From: Kineococcus sp. NBC_00420
GTDB lineage: Bacteria > Actinomycetota > Actinomycetes > Actinomycetales > Kineococcaceae
DNA: 64,000 nt
Assembly: GCF_036021035.1 (NCBI RefSeq)
Contig: NZ_CP107930.1
Span: 2,170,001 to 2,234,000 of the forward strand
Direction: 5' to 3'
This document shows positions 27,031 through 35,272 of this stretch, in pieces; positions within the stretch are counted from its first letter, which is position 1, and the number at the start of each line of letters is the position of its first letter. The notes below the pieces were generated by a model, which saw only the letters and a list, made by a program, of their open reading frames with translations, was not told where the DNA came from and made no database searches. Position numbers and translations under genes: made by a program.

Positions 27031-29901
27031 CTAGGCGCGGGAATCGTCCTCCGGCAGCGCGTCGGCCAGCAGTTCCGCGAGGTGCTTGGGCTTGATCCCC
27101 GTGAGGTTGTCCGACTGGGTCCGGCAGGAGTACCCGTCGGCCACGACGACCGCGTCCCCGCGCTCGCGCAGCGCGGGCAGGAACGCGTGCTCGGCGACCT
27201 TCACCGACACGTCGTAGTGGCCCTTCTCGGCCCCGAAGTTCCCGGCCAGTCCGCAGCAGCCGTTCAGGACCTTCGCCTCGACCCCGGCCTTGGCCAGCAG
27301 GCGTTCGTCGGGCGAGAAACCCATGACCGCGTGCTGGTGGCAGTGCGGCTGGACGACGGCCTTCTGGTCCACCCGCGGCGGGATCCAGTCCGGACGCCGT
27401 TCCGCGATGAGTTCCGCCAGGGTCTTCACCCGACGTTCCAGCGCGTGGGCGCGGGGGTCGTCGGGCAGCAGTTCCGCGGCGTCCTCGCGCAGCAGCGCGG
27501 TGCACGACGGTTCCAGCCCGACCACGGGGATCTCGGAGTTCCCCAGCGCGTCGAGCGACGAGCGCAGCTGCCGCTTCGCTCCGTCGAGCTGCCCGGTGGA
27601 GACCCAGGTGAGACCGCAGCAGACCTGCTGCTCGGTGAGTCGCACCTGGAAACCGAGGTGTTCGAGGAGCTTCACGGCGGCCTGGCCGACCTCGGGGGAG
27701 AAGTTCTCGGTGAAGGAGTCCACCCACAGCAGGACGGGTTCGCCCGCACGTTCGGGGCGCTGGCGGAACCACGCCCGGAACGTCTCCTCCGCGAACGCCG
27801 GCAGCGGCCGGTGCTGGTCCACCCCACCCAGCGCCCGCGCCGTCCACGCCAGCGCCGGCACCGACGTCAGGGCGTTCACGACCTTCGGCGCGTAGGAGGC
27901 GAGCTTCGACCAGCGCGGCAACCAGCCCAGGAGGTAGTGGTTCATCGGCCGCAACCGGCCCGCGTAGAACTTGTCGAGGAACTCCGCCTTGTAGGTCGGC
28001 ATGTCGACCCCGGCGGGGCAGTCCGCGCTGCACCCCTTGCAGGACAGGCAGAGGTCGAGGACGTCCTTGACCTCCTGCGAGCGCCAGCCGTCGGTGACGA
28101 GGGTGCCGTTGGCCATCTCCTGCAACAGCCGGGCCCGCCCACGGGTGGAGTCCTTCTCGTCACCGGTCGCCAGGTAGCTCGGGCACATGACGCCGCCGGA
28201 GTCGGCGCGGCACTTGCCGACCCCGACGCAGCGGTGGACGGCGCGGGTGAGGTCGCCCTGGTCCTGGGAGTAGGCGAACTTCAGTCCCGAACGACCAGGC
28301 ATGCCCAGCGCGTGCGCCGGCCGGGCCGAGGGGACGCGGAGGTCCGCGGCGACGTCGGCGGGTCGGACGATGATCCCCGGGTTCAGCAGGTCATCGGGAT
28401 CGAAGGCGCGCTTGACCTCCTCGAAGGCGGAGATCGCCTCGGCGTCGTACATCAGCGGCAGCAACCCACCGCGGGCCCGGCCGTCACCGTGCTCTCCCGA
28501 GAGGGAACCGCCGTGCTTCGCGACGAGCCGGGCGGCGTCCTCGAGGAACGCCTTCGCCACGGCGCCGCCGCCGTTCTCGTAGAGCGGGAAGTCGATGCGG
28601 ACGTGGATGCAGCCGTCCCCGAAGTGCCCGTAGGCCAGCCCGTCGACACCGTGGGTCGCCATCAGCGCGTCGAACTCGCGCAGGTAGGCCCCCAGCCGTG
28701 CGGGCGGGACGGCGGCGTCCTCCCAGCCCGGCCACGCCGGCAACCCCTCGGGGGAACGCCCGGCCAGTCCGGCGCCGTCCTCGCGGATGCGCCACAACTT
28801 CCGCGCGGCGGCGGCGGTCGGGATGACGACGGAGTCCAGCGCCCGGGAGTCGCGCACCATCGCCTCCGCAGCAGCGAGGGACTCCTCCGGGGTCTCCCCG
28901 CCCATCTCGACGAACAGCCAGCCGTCACCGCCGGGGAGGCCGTCGACGGAACCTCCGCGGCGCACGACGATGTCGGCGAGGCGACGGTCGATGCCCTCGA
29001 CGGCGAGCGGGGCGTGTTCCAGCAGGGCGGGGGTGGCGTCGGCGGCCTCGTGCATCGAGGCGTAGCCGAGGACGACGAACGTCGTCGACGGGGACTGGCG
29101 CACGAGGCGGACCCGGGCCCGCAGGATCGTCACCAGCGTCCCCTCCGACCCGGTCAGCAGCCGGGCGAGGGCGGTCCCGGTGGGCCCGCCGGTCTCGGGC
29201 AGCAGGTGTTCCAGGGCGTACCCGGACACCTGACGACCGAACGTGGCGAAGGAGGTCCGGATGGTCCCGAGGTGGCGGGAGGCCACGGCCTGCAGCTCGG
29301 CGAGGAGGTCCGCGGGCGGGGCGTCGGTCCAGTAGCGGCGGCCGTGACCGTCGAGGACCTCGAGGGCGACGACGTTGTGCGAGGTCCGGCCGTAGGCCAG
29401 CGCGTGCGATCCGCAGGCGTCGTTGCCGATCATCCCTCCGACGGTGCAGCGGGCGTGGGTCGAGGGGTCCGGCCCGAACCGCAGGCCGAGTGGCGCGGCC
29501 TGGCGCTGCAGGTCGTCGAGGATGACGCCGGGTTCGATGAGCGCGGTCATGGTCTCGGGGTCGATCTCGAGGACGCGGTGGAGGTGACGGGAGAAGTCGA
29601 GGACGACCCCCTCCCCGATCGCGTTCCCCGCGACCGAGGTGCCGGCGCCGCGGGAGGTGAACGGGACCCCGAGACGGCGGCAGACCGCCCAGACGGCTTC
29701 GACGTCCTCGACCGTGCGCGGGAAGACGACGACCTGCGGGACGACGCGGTAGTTCGACGCGTCGGTCGTGTACTCCGCGCGGCGCCGGCTCGAGGCGTCC
29801 ACGACGCCGGACCCGGTGGTGGTGCCGAGGGCGGCGTTCAGGCTGGTCAGCAGGTCCGCACCGGCAGCGGCCTCGGCGCGGGTCTCGTCGATCAGGGTCA
29901 C
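27031..29901 (-). CDS. FAD / Fe-S D-2-hydroxyacid dehydrogenase (YdiJ-like GlcD-GlcF fusion)
   Basis: 956 residues. The N-terminal half is a PCMH flavin domain (VVVFPRTVEDVEAVW, TSRGAGTSVAGNAIG, PDPSTHARCTVGGMIGNDACG) with the FAD-oxidase C domain (SLSGEHGDGRARG). The C-terminal half has two 4Fe-4S clusters (CVGVGKCRADSGGVMCPSY and CLSCKGCSADCPAG) and two CCG domains (CCGLTW, CCGLAGNFG). This is the architecture of YdiJ, a D-2-hydroxyglutarate/D-lactate-type dehydrogenase feeding the quinone pool. GTG 29901 chosen after a non-conserved upstream stretch. Single-gene unit. Confidence 0.93.
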   Translation of the reverse strand: MTLIDETRAEAAAGADLLTSLNAALGTTTGSGVVDASSRRRAEYTTDASNYRVVPQVVVFPRTVEDVEAVWAVCRRLGVPFTSRGAGTSVAGNAIGEGVVLDFSRHLHRVLEIDPETMTALIEPGVILDDLQRQAAPLGLRFGPDPSTHARCTVGGMIGNDACGSHALAYGRTSHNVVALEVLDGHGRRYWTDAPPADLLAELQAVASRHLGTIRTSFATFGRQVSGYALEHLLPETGGPTGTALARLLTGSEGTLVTILRARVRLVRQSPSTTFVVLGYASMHEAADATPALLEHAPLAVEGIDRRLADIVVRRGGSVDGLPGGDGWLFVEMGGETPEESLAAAEAMVRDSRALDSVVIPTAAAARKLWRIREDGAGLAGRSPEGLPAWPGWEDAAVPPARLGAYLREFDALMATHGVDGLAYGHFGDGCIHVRIDFPLYENGGGAVAKAFLEDAARLVAKHGGSLSGEHGDGRARGGLLPLMYDAEAISAFEEVKRAFDPDDLLNPGIIVRPADVAADLRVPSARPAHALGMPGRSGLKFAYSQDQGDLTRAVHRCVGVGKCRADSGGVMCPSYLATGDEKDSTRGRARLLQEMANGTLVTDGWRSQEVKDVLDLCLSCKGCSADCPAGVDMPTYKAEFLDKFYAGRLRPMNHYLLGWLPRWSKLASYAPKVVNALTSVPALAWTARALGGVDQHRPLPAFAEETFRAWFRQRPERAGEPVLLWVDSFTENFSPEVGQAAVKLLEHLGFQVRLTEQQVCCGLTWVSTGQLDGAKRQLRSSLDALGNSEIPVVGLEPSCTALLREDAAELLPDDPRAHALERRVKTLAELIAERRPDWIPPRVDQKAVVQPHCHQHAVMGFSPDERLLAKAGVEAKVLNGCCGLAGNFGAEKGHYDVSVKVAEHAFLPALRERGDAVVVADGYSCRTQSDNLTGIKPKHLAELLADALPEDDSRA

Positions 29902-29942
29902 GTGCCCAGTGTGCCGCCGCGCGGGCCGTGCTCCGCACCCAG

Positions 29943-29999
29943 CCACCCCCACCCGATCCGTGATCTTGCCGGGTCCCCCAGCGGGATCACGGGTGGGGG
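29943..29999 (-). terminator. Terminator of the SPFH / NAD-kinase-like operon
   Basis: CCGTGATC (29958-29965) pairs with GATCACGG (29985-29992), extended by CCCCCAC/GTGGGGG after a bulge. The right arm overlaps the stop codon of the NAD-kinase-like gene (29987). It separates that operon from the YdiJ-like gene. Confidence 0.7.
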
Positions 30000-30877
30000 G
30001 TGAGGAGGGCGAGGTGGCGGGGGCTGACGTCGATCGTCAGCCGCTGGCCGCGGGTCAGGAGCAGCCGGTCCGCCTCGAGGCCGTCGCCGAAGACGACGAG
30101 CTCGTCGGAGAGCACGTCGAGGGTCAGGGGCTCGGCCCCGACCGACCCGGCGACGAGGTCGGCACCGGTGGCCCGCGAGGGCCACGCCTCGCGCACGAAC
30201 CAGGCCAGGGTCGGATCGGTGGGCCCGGGCAGGGCGGCTCCCCCACGGGCGCGGGCGAGGGAGGCGAGCCAGCCGGTGGCGCCCGTCCCGGTCCCGCAGA
30301 CGACCCCGCTGGAGGCCTGTTCCTCGCGCCGGTCCCCGCAGCCCAGCACGTAGCGGGCGGTCTGGTGGCTGTGGTGACCGACGAAGACCTCGTTGAGGGC
30401 GTGCAGCTCCTTGCCGTCGTCAGTGCGCGCACGGACCATCGTCCGCTGCTCGCAGACGGGGCGGGATATGCTGCGGTGCAGCAGGTCTCGGGCATGCGCG
30501 GCGGGGTGGCGGACCAGGACACCGGCGTTGCGACCGGGGTCGGGGTCGATGCCCACGACGACCTGGCCGTCGAGGTACTTGGCGACGTTGGCCACCAGCC
30601 CGTCCTGCCCCACGACCACGACGACGTCCTCGGGGGCGAAGAGGAACCGGGAGAGGTCGGCGCGCTCGACCGTTCCCGTCCGCCAGTCCAGGGGGACGGC
30701 CGCGGCCACCGCGACCAGGGCGGCGCGCTGACGTGCGTCGCCCGCTTCGAGGTCGTCGAGCGTGCGGCCGCGGGTCCGGAGGAAGAACTCGGCGGCCCCG
30801 CGGGTCCCGTGCCGGGCGATCGCGTCGGCGAAGGGGGTGCGGCGGTGGACCAGGACCGCGCGCGGGGCGAGGCTCAC
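29987..30877 (-). CDS. NAD-kinase-like protein with altered GGDGT motif
   Basis: 296 residues. The fold of NAD/diacylglycerol kinases is suggested by VVVVVGQDGLVANVAKYL (residues 86-102), HALNEVFVG (the conserved NE motif near 162-163) and GVVCGTGTGATGWLASL (residues 191-207, in the place of the usual TGSTAY). The signature GGDGT is here GQDGL: the Asp-Gly pair is kept but the flanking residues differ, so catalysis or substrate may have changed. GTG 30877 overlaps the SPFH stop by 4 bp. With an NrtR-like regulator across the promoter, a link to NAD(P) pools is the best inference. Confidence 0.75.
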   Translation of the reverse strand: MSLAPRAVLVHRRTPFADAIARHGTRGAAEFFLRTRGRTLDDLEAGDARQRAALVAVAAAVPLDWRTGTVERADLSRFLFAPEDVVVVVGQDGLVANVAKYLDGQVVVGIDPDPGRNAGVLVRHPAAHARDLLHRSISRPVCEQRTMVRARTDDGKELHALNEVFVGHHSHQTARYVLGCGDRREEQASSGVVCGTGTGATGWLASLARARGGAALPGPTDPTLAWFVREAWPSRATGADLVAGSVGAEPLTLDVLSDELVVFGDGLEADRLLLTRGQRLTIDVSPRHLALLTPHP

Positions 30878-31872
30878 CGGGTACCGGCCAGCTGGGCGAG
30901 GGCCCCGGTGATGACGTCCGGGGTGAGGACGAGGGTCCCGATCTCGGGCAGCTGACCGGCGAACTCCCGCAGCGCCAGAGCGAGCAGGACCTCCGGTGGC
31001 GTACCGGCGACGGCGGCCATCCGGGCGGCCTCGGCGCCGGCGTCGGCCTCGCCCTGCAACCGGGTCGCGGTGGCGTGCGCCTGCGCCAGGCGCTCCTCGC
31101 GCTCCGCCTCGGCGGTGGCCTGGACGGTGTCCGCGGCGGCGGCCTCCTCGACGGTCCGGCGCTGGTTGGCTCCGCGCTGGGCGACGAGCTGTTCCTCGCG
31201 CCGGGCGAGCTCGATCTCGTTCTGCAGCTCGTTCTCGCTGATGGCCCGTTCCCGTTCGACGGCGAGCGCCCGGCGCTGGGAGGTGGCGTGGTCGGCCTCG
31301 GTCTGCAACGCCTCCCGGGTCGGGGTGCCCAGCGCCTTCTCGACGTCGGGATCGGGGCGGACGGCGACGACGCGGGCGTCGACGAGGGCGAGGCCCGTCC
31401 TGGCGAGGCGGCTGTCGGCGGTGAGGCCCGCGGTGATGCGTTCCCGGGTCAGCGTCACCCCCCTGACCAGCACCTCGCGCAGCGGCAGCCGGGCGAGGAC
31501 GTCGAGGACGTGCTGCTGGGCGGTCTCGGTGAGCAGCCCGGCCAGTTGCTGCAGCGGGGCGTTCCGCCACCGGCCGGTCACGGGGTCGAGGGAGAAGTCG
31601 ACGCGGGTGGCGGCGAGCTCGGGGTCCTCGACGCGGAAGGTGACGGTGGCCTGGACGGTGACGTCGACGAAGTCGGCGGTGCGGGCGTGCAGGACGAGCG
31701 GGAGTTCGCGGTCGTCGACGGGCACCTCGGACAGGGCCGCGGAGAGCGGGCGGAACCAGAACGCCTGGCCGGTGCCGGAGTGCACGAGCTTCCCGCCGCG
31801 GTGGTGCACGACGTGGGTGGTCGGGGTGCTGCGCAGGTGCCGGGCGAAGGGGTAGCGGGTGATGTCGGCCAT
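30874..31872 (-). CDS. SPFH/Band-7 domain protein
   Basis: 332 residues. An SPFH domain fills about 20-200 (KLVHSGTGQAFWFRPLSAALSEVPVDDRE, DFVDVTVQATVTFRVEDP, EVLVRGVTLTRERITAGL), followed by a long charged, Ala/Glu-rich coiled-coil (about 205-290, with AVERERAISENELQNEIELARREEQ), and a C-terminal tail. There is no N-terminal membrane helix, unlike classical stomatins, so it may be cytosolic or peripheral. SPFH proteins form large ring-like oligomers. ATG 31872 has GAGGAGG upstream. First gene of the operon facing the NrtR-like regulator. Confidence 0.88.
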   Translation of the reverse strand: MADITRYPFARHLRSTPTTHVVHHRGGKLVHSGTGQAFWFRPLSAALSEVPVDDRELPLVLHARTADFVDVTVQATVTFRVEDPELAATRVDFSLDPVTGRWRNAPLQQLAGLLTETAQQHVLDVLARLPLREVLVRGVTLTRERITAGLTADSRLARTGLALVDARVVAVRPDPDVEKALGTPTREALQTEADHATSQRRALAVERERAISENELQNEIELARREEQLVAQRGANQRRTVEEAAAADTVQATAEAEREERLAQAHATATRLQGEADAGAEAARMAAVAGTPPEVLLALALREFAGQLPEIGTLVLTPDVITGALAQLAGTR

Positions 31873-31894
31873 GTCGTCCTCCTCGGGACAGTTG

Positions 31895-31949
31895 TTGTCG
31901 TCGGATTGACGATAAGCCTGCACCTCACTAATCGTCAATCCGACGACAA
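31895..31949. promoter_or_regulatory. Twin NrtR-type operators in the divergent promoter
   Basis: TTGTCGTCGGATTGACGAT at 31895-31913 is repeated perfectly as its reverse complement at 31931-31949, separated by 17 bp. Each copy is itself a palindrome: TTGTCGTC, 5-bp centre, then GACGAT(A/T)A, with 7 of 8 positions pairing in the left copy. TTGACG hexamers inside each copy point outward, with TAnnnT-like sequences 17-18 bp on in the other copy, so one site covers the -35 of one promoter and the -10 of the other. The regulator gene and the SPFH operon would both be controlled. Confidence 0.85.
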
Positions 31950-31966
31950 GCCGGTACGCTGACCAG

Positions 31967-32638
31967 GTGACCTACCCCACCGTCGCCGTCACCGTGGACC
32001 TCGTCGTGCTCACCGTCCGGTCCGAGGGACTGTCCGTCCTGCTCGTCGAACGCGGCGAGGAGCCGTTCCTCGGAGACTGGGCGCTGCCCGGGGGTTTCGT
32101 CCGACCAGACGAGGACCTGCTCGGCGCCGCCGAACGGGAACTCGCCGAGGAGACGGGGCTCCCCCGCGGTTCGGTGCACCTGGAACAGCTCGCCAGCTAC
32201 GGCGCGCCCGACCGCGATCCCCGCCAGCGCGTCGTGACGGTCTGCTACCTGGCCCTGGCCCCCGACCTGCCCACCCCGCACGCGGGCACGGACGCCGCCG
32301 ACGCGCGGTGGGTACCCGTGCGCGAGGCCCGGGACCTCGCCTTCGACCACGACCGCCTGCTCGCCGACGCCGTGGAGCGCGCCCGGGCGAAACTGGAGTA
32401 CTCACCGCTCGCGACGGCCTTCTGCGCCGAGGAGTTCACCGTCGCCGAACTGCGCCGGGTCTACGAGCAGGTCTGGGGGCACCCCCTGGACGCCCGGAAC
32501 TTCCACCGCAAGGTCACCGGGGCCGAGGGTTTCCTCGAACCCGCCGGGGCGACCACGACGCGCGACGGCGGCCGACCGGCGCAGCTGTTCCGACGCGGGA
32601 GCGCCACCACGCTGCAACCACCCCTGGTACGCACCTGA
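31967..32638 (+). CDS. NrtR-like transcriptional regulator (Nudix domain plus winged helix)
   Basis: 223 residues. The N-terminal Nudix domain (1-140) has a complete Nudix box, GFVRPDEDLLGAAERELAEE then TGL, so hydrolysis is possible. The C-terminal part (about 145-223, SPLATAFCAEEFTVAELRRVYEQVWG, NFHRKV, LFRRG) is the winged-helix domain of NrtR-type regulators, which sense NAD-derived nucleotides such as ADP-ribose. GTG 31967 follows TACGCT by 6 nt with no ribosome site, suggesting a leaderless transcript. Divergent from the SPFH / NAD-kinase-like operon across a duplicated palindromic operator, which it most likely binds. Confidence 0.88.
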   Translation: MTYPTVAVTVDLVVLTVRSEGLSVLLVERGEEPFLGDWALPGGFVRPDEDLLGAAERELAEETGLPRGSVHLEQLASYGAPDRDPRQRVVTVCYLALAPDLPTPHAGTDAADARWVPVREARDLAFDHDRLLADAVERARAKLEYSPLATAFCAEEFTVAELRRVYEQVWGHPLDARNFHRKVTGAEGFLEPAGATTTRDGGRPAQLFRRGSATTLQPPLVRT

Positions 32639-32663
32639 CAGCGACGGGGAACCCGACTAGGGT
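32635..32663 (+). promoter_or_regulatory. Predicted promoter of the ABC-2 exporter operon
   Basis: CTGACA (32635-32640), 17-bp spacer, TAGGGT (32658-32663), then 8 nt to the GTG start of the first permease gene. The -35 overlaps the stop codon of the upstream regulator gene. The short distance implies a nearly leaderless mRNA. Confidence 0.6.
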
Positions 32664-32671
32664 CGAACGTC

Positions 32672-33466
32672 GTGTCCGCCTACCCCGCCCTCGTCGCGGC
32701 GGGGTTCCGGCGGTTCTCCACCTACCGGGCCGCCACCGCGGCCGGCGCTCTCACGAACTCGGTGTTCGGCGCCATCAAGGCCGCCGTCCTCGTCGGCACG
32801 GTCTCCGGGGCCGGGAGTGCGGTCGCCGGCTACGACGTCGAGCAGGCCGCCACCTTCGCCTGGGTGACGCAGGCCCTGCTCGCCCCGGTCAACGTCTTCG
32901 CCGGCGACGAGGTCGCGCAGCGCGTGCGCACGGGGGACATCGCGGTCGACCTGGCCCGCCCGATCGACCCGCAGCTGGCCGCGTGGGCCACCGACCTCGG
33001 CCGCGCGGCGTTCATGTTCCTGCCCCGCGGCGTCCCACCCCTCGTGCTGGGGATCCTGCTCACCGGACTCGCGCTGCCGAGCGATCCGCGCAGCTACCTC
33101 CTCGGGTTCGTCAGCCTCGTCCTCGGCGTCTCGATCTCGTTCTCCGCGCGCTGGCTGGTCAGCCTGACCGCGTTCTGGCTCACCGAGATCCGCGGGATCC
33201 TCATGCTCTACACCGTCGTCGCGACGGTCCTCACCGGACTGGCGATCCCGGTCCGCTGGTTCCCGGACTGGCTCGGGACCCTCGCCCACGCGACCCCGTT
33301 CCCCTCGATGCTGCAGTCGCCCATCGACGTCCTGACCGGCACCGCGACGGGTGGCGCCGCGCTGGAACTCGTCGTGGTGCAGCTGGCCTGGCTGGCGGTC
33401 CTCGTGCTCGCCGGTCGGGTCCTGCTGGCGCTGGGGTCCCGACGACTGGTGGTGCAGGGTGGCTGA
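32672..33466 (+). CDS. ABC-2 type exporter permease (COG4587-like)
   Basis: 264-residue membrane protein with about six helices. RRFSTYRAATAAGALTNSVFG near the N terminus and DEVAQRVRTGDIAVDLARPIDPQ after helix 2 are typical of the DUF990-like permease subfamily that comes in pairs. AIPVRWFPDWLGTLAHATPFPSMLQSPIDVLTG is the conserved C-terminal loop. First gene of a three-gene exporter operon (two permeases and an ATPase); overlaps the next gene by 8 bp. Substrate unknown; drug or lipid-like compounds are candidates. Confidence 0.85.
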   Translation: MSAYPALVAAGFRRFSTYRAATAAGALTNSVFGAIKAAVLVGTVSGAGSAVAGYDVEQAATFAWVTQALLAPVNVFAGDEVAQRVRTGDIAVDLARPIDPQLAAWATDLGRAAFMFLPRGVPPLVLGILLTGLALPSDPRSYLLGFVSLVLGVSISFSARWLVSLTAFWLTEIRGILMLYTVVATVLTGLAIPVRWFPDWLGTLAHATPFPSMLQSPIDVLTGTATGGAALELVVVQLAWLAVLVLAGRVLLALGSRRLVVQGG

Positions 33467-34268
33467 GGGCTCGACGGTCGCCGCCTACCGGGCCGTCCTG
33501 GGCAGCCGGGTGCGGGCCCAGCTGAGCTACCGGACGTCCTTCGTCGCCGACCTGCTCTCCAACCTGGGCATCGGGATCAGCGAGTTCGCCACGATCTACG
33601 TCGTCTTCTCGCGGACCTCCACCCTGGGCGGGCTGGACGTGTGGCAGGCGTCGCTGGTGTTCGCGCTGGCGAACGTGGCCTTCGCCCTCGCGGACCTCCT
33701 CGCCGGTCACCTCGACAACCTGCCCACCCACGTCCGCAGCGGAACCCTCGACGCGTTCCTGCTGCGTCCCCTCCCGGTCCTCGCCCAGCTGGCGACCTCC
33801 GACGTCTCGTTGCGCCGGATCGGTCGGGTGCTGGTCGGTGTCGTGGTGCTGTGCGTCGCGTGGCCGCACACCGGCATCGCGCTCGACCTGCGCGCCGTGG
33901 CCCTGCTCGCCACCGCGGTCGTCGGCGGGACCGCGATCTTCTCGGCGTTGTTCGTCATCGCGGGTGCCTGCCAGTTCTGGTTGCTCGACGGGAAGGAAGC
34001 GGTGAACTCCCTCACCTACGGCGGTTCCAACGCGGCGCAGTACCCCGCCTCGCTCTACGGGACACCGCTGCGGTGGTTGTTCTGCTACGTCGTCCCGGCG
34101 GCGTTCGTCGCCTACCTCCCCGTCCTGGCTCTGCTGGGGAACGACGGGCCCGCCGGCCTGCCCTCCTGGCTCGGGTGGTTCTCGCCGGTCGCGGCCGCCG
34201 CGCTCTGGAGCGTCGCCCTGCTGCTGTGGCGCCAGGGGATCCGGCACTACACGGGGAGCGGATCGTGA
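33459..34268 (+). CDS. ABC-2 type exporter permease (COG3694-like)
   Basis: 269 residues, second permease of the pair. SRVRAQLSYRTSFVADLLSNLGIGISEFATIYVVFSR is typical of this family, as are GHLDNLPTHVRSGTLDAFLLRPLP and NSLTYGGSNAAQYPASLYG. GTG 33459 lies inside the end of the first permease gene; the stop overlaps the ATPase gene by 4 bp. Tight overlaps indicate a stoichiometric membrane complex. Confidence 0.85.
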   Translation: MAEGSTVAAYRAVLGSRVRAQLSYRTSFVADLLSNLGIGISEFATIYVVFSRTSTLGGLDVWQASLVFALANVAFALADLLAGHLDNLPTHVRSGTLDAFLLRPLPVLAQLATSDVSLRRIGRVLVGVVVLCVAWPHTGIALDLRAVALLATAVVGGTAIFSALFVIAGACQFWLLDGKEAVNSLTYGGSNAAQYPASLYGTPLRWLFCYVVPAAFVAYLPVLALLGNDGPAGLPSWLGWFSPVAAAALWSVALLLWRQGIRHYTGSGS

Positions 34269-35272
34269 ATCCGGCGCTGGAGGTCACCGACCTCGTCCGC
34301 GAGTACGTCGTCCGCGAGAAGGCCGAGGGGAGGTTCCGTCGGCAGCGTCGCGTCGTCCGCGCCGTCGACGGGTTGTCCCTGCGGGTGGACCCCGGGGAGT
34401 CGGTGGGGTTCATCGGCGCCAACGGCGCCGGGAAGTCGACGACCATCAAACTCCTCACCGGCATCCTCGTCCCCTCCGCCGGCAGCGTGCGGACGTGCGG
34501 GCTGGACCCGGTGGCCCGGCGTCGCGACCTGGCCCGCCGCATCGGGGTGGTGTTCGGGCAACGCAGCCAGCTCTGGTGGGACCTGCCGCTGAGCGAGTCC
34601 TTCCGCCTCCTCGCCGCGATCCACCACCTCCCCGCGGGGGTCTGGCGGCCACGACTGCGCGACCTCGACGACCGGCTGGGGCTGGGCGAGTTCCTCACCA
34701 CCCCCGTGCGGCAGCTGTCCCTGGGCCAGCGGATGCGCGGGGAGGTCGCGGCCGCGCTGCTGCACTCCCCCGAACTGCTGCTGCTGGACGAACCGACGAT
34801 CGGCCTCGACGTCCTGTCCAGCGAACGGCTGCGCCAGTTCCTACGGGCCGAACGCGCCGAACGCGGGACGACGTTGCTGCTGACGACGCACGACATGGGT
34901 GACGTGCAGCGTCTCTGCGACCGGGTGCTCGTCGTCGACCACGGTCGCGCCGCCTACGACGGCGACCTGCCCGGGCTGGTGCGCCGCGTCGGCGCTCGGC
35001 GCGTCCTCGTCGTGGACCTCACCGCACCCACCGGGCCGATCCACGTCGAGGGAGCCCAGCTCCTCGGCGTCGAGGCGGAGGGTCTGCGCCATCGGTTCGC
35101 CTTCTCGGCGGAGGAGACGACCGCCGCCGCGGTGCTGGCGGGAGTCTCCGCCCACGCCGAGGTGCGGGACCTGTCGGTGGAGGAACCCGACATCGCCGAC
35201 GTGCTGCGCCAGCTGTACGCCAGTTCGGGGACCCCTCAGGCCGGGGTACCGCCGGAGAGCGCCAGGAGCTGA
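34265..35272 (+). CDS. ABC exporter ATP-binding protein (COG4586-like)
   Basis: 335 residues. Walker A GANGAGKSTT (about 54-63), signature LSLGQRMRGEVAAALL, Walker B LLLLDEPTIGLD, and H-loop TTHDMGD are all intact. RVVFGQRSQLWWDLPLSESFRLLAAIHHLP-like sequence (VVFGQRSQLWWDLP) and a C-terminal regulatory extension are typical of this exporter ATPase branch. GTG 34265 overlaps the permease stop by 4 bp. The 3' end overlaps the convergent alarmone synthetase gene by 37 bp. Confidence 0.92.
   Translation: MNPALEVTDLVREYVVREKAEGRFRRQRRVVRAVDGLSLRVDPGESVGFIGANGAGKSTTIKLLTGILVPSAGSVRTCGLDPVARRRDLARRIGVVFGQRSQLWWDLPLSESFRLLAAIHHLPAGVWRPRLRDLDDRLGLGEFLTTPVRQLSLGQRMRGEVAAALLHSPELLLLDEPTIGLDVLSSERLRQFLRAERAERGTTLLLTTHDMGDVQRLCDRVLVVDHGRAAYDGDLPGLVRRVGARRVLVVDLTAPTGPIHVEGAQLLGVEAEGLRHRFAFSAEETTAAAVLAGVSAHAEVRDLSVEEPDIADVLRQLYASSGTPQAGVPPESARS

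Noticed and set aside
27082-30003. A 973-codon plus-strand open frame opposite the YdiJ-like gene
   Set aside because: Antisense image of a clearly real dehydrogenase; composition is unnatural and no motif is present.
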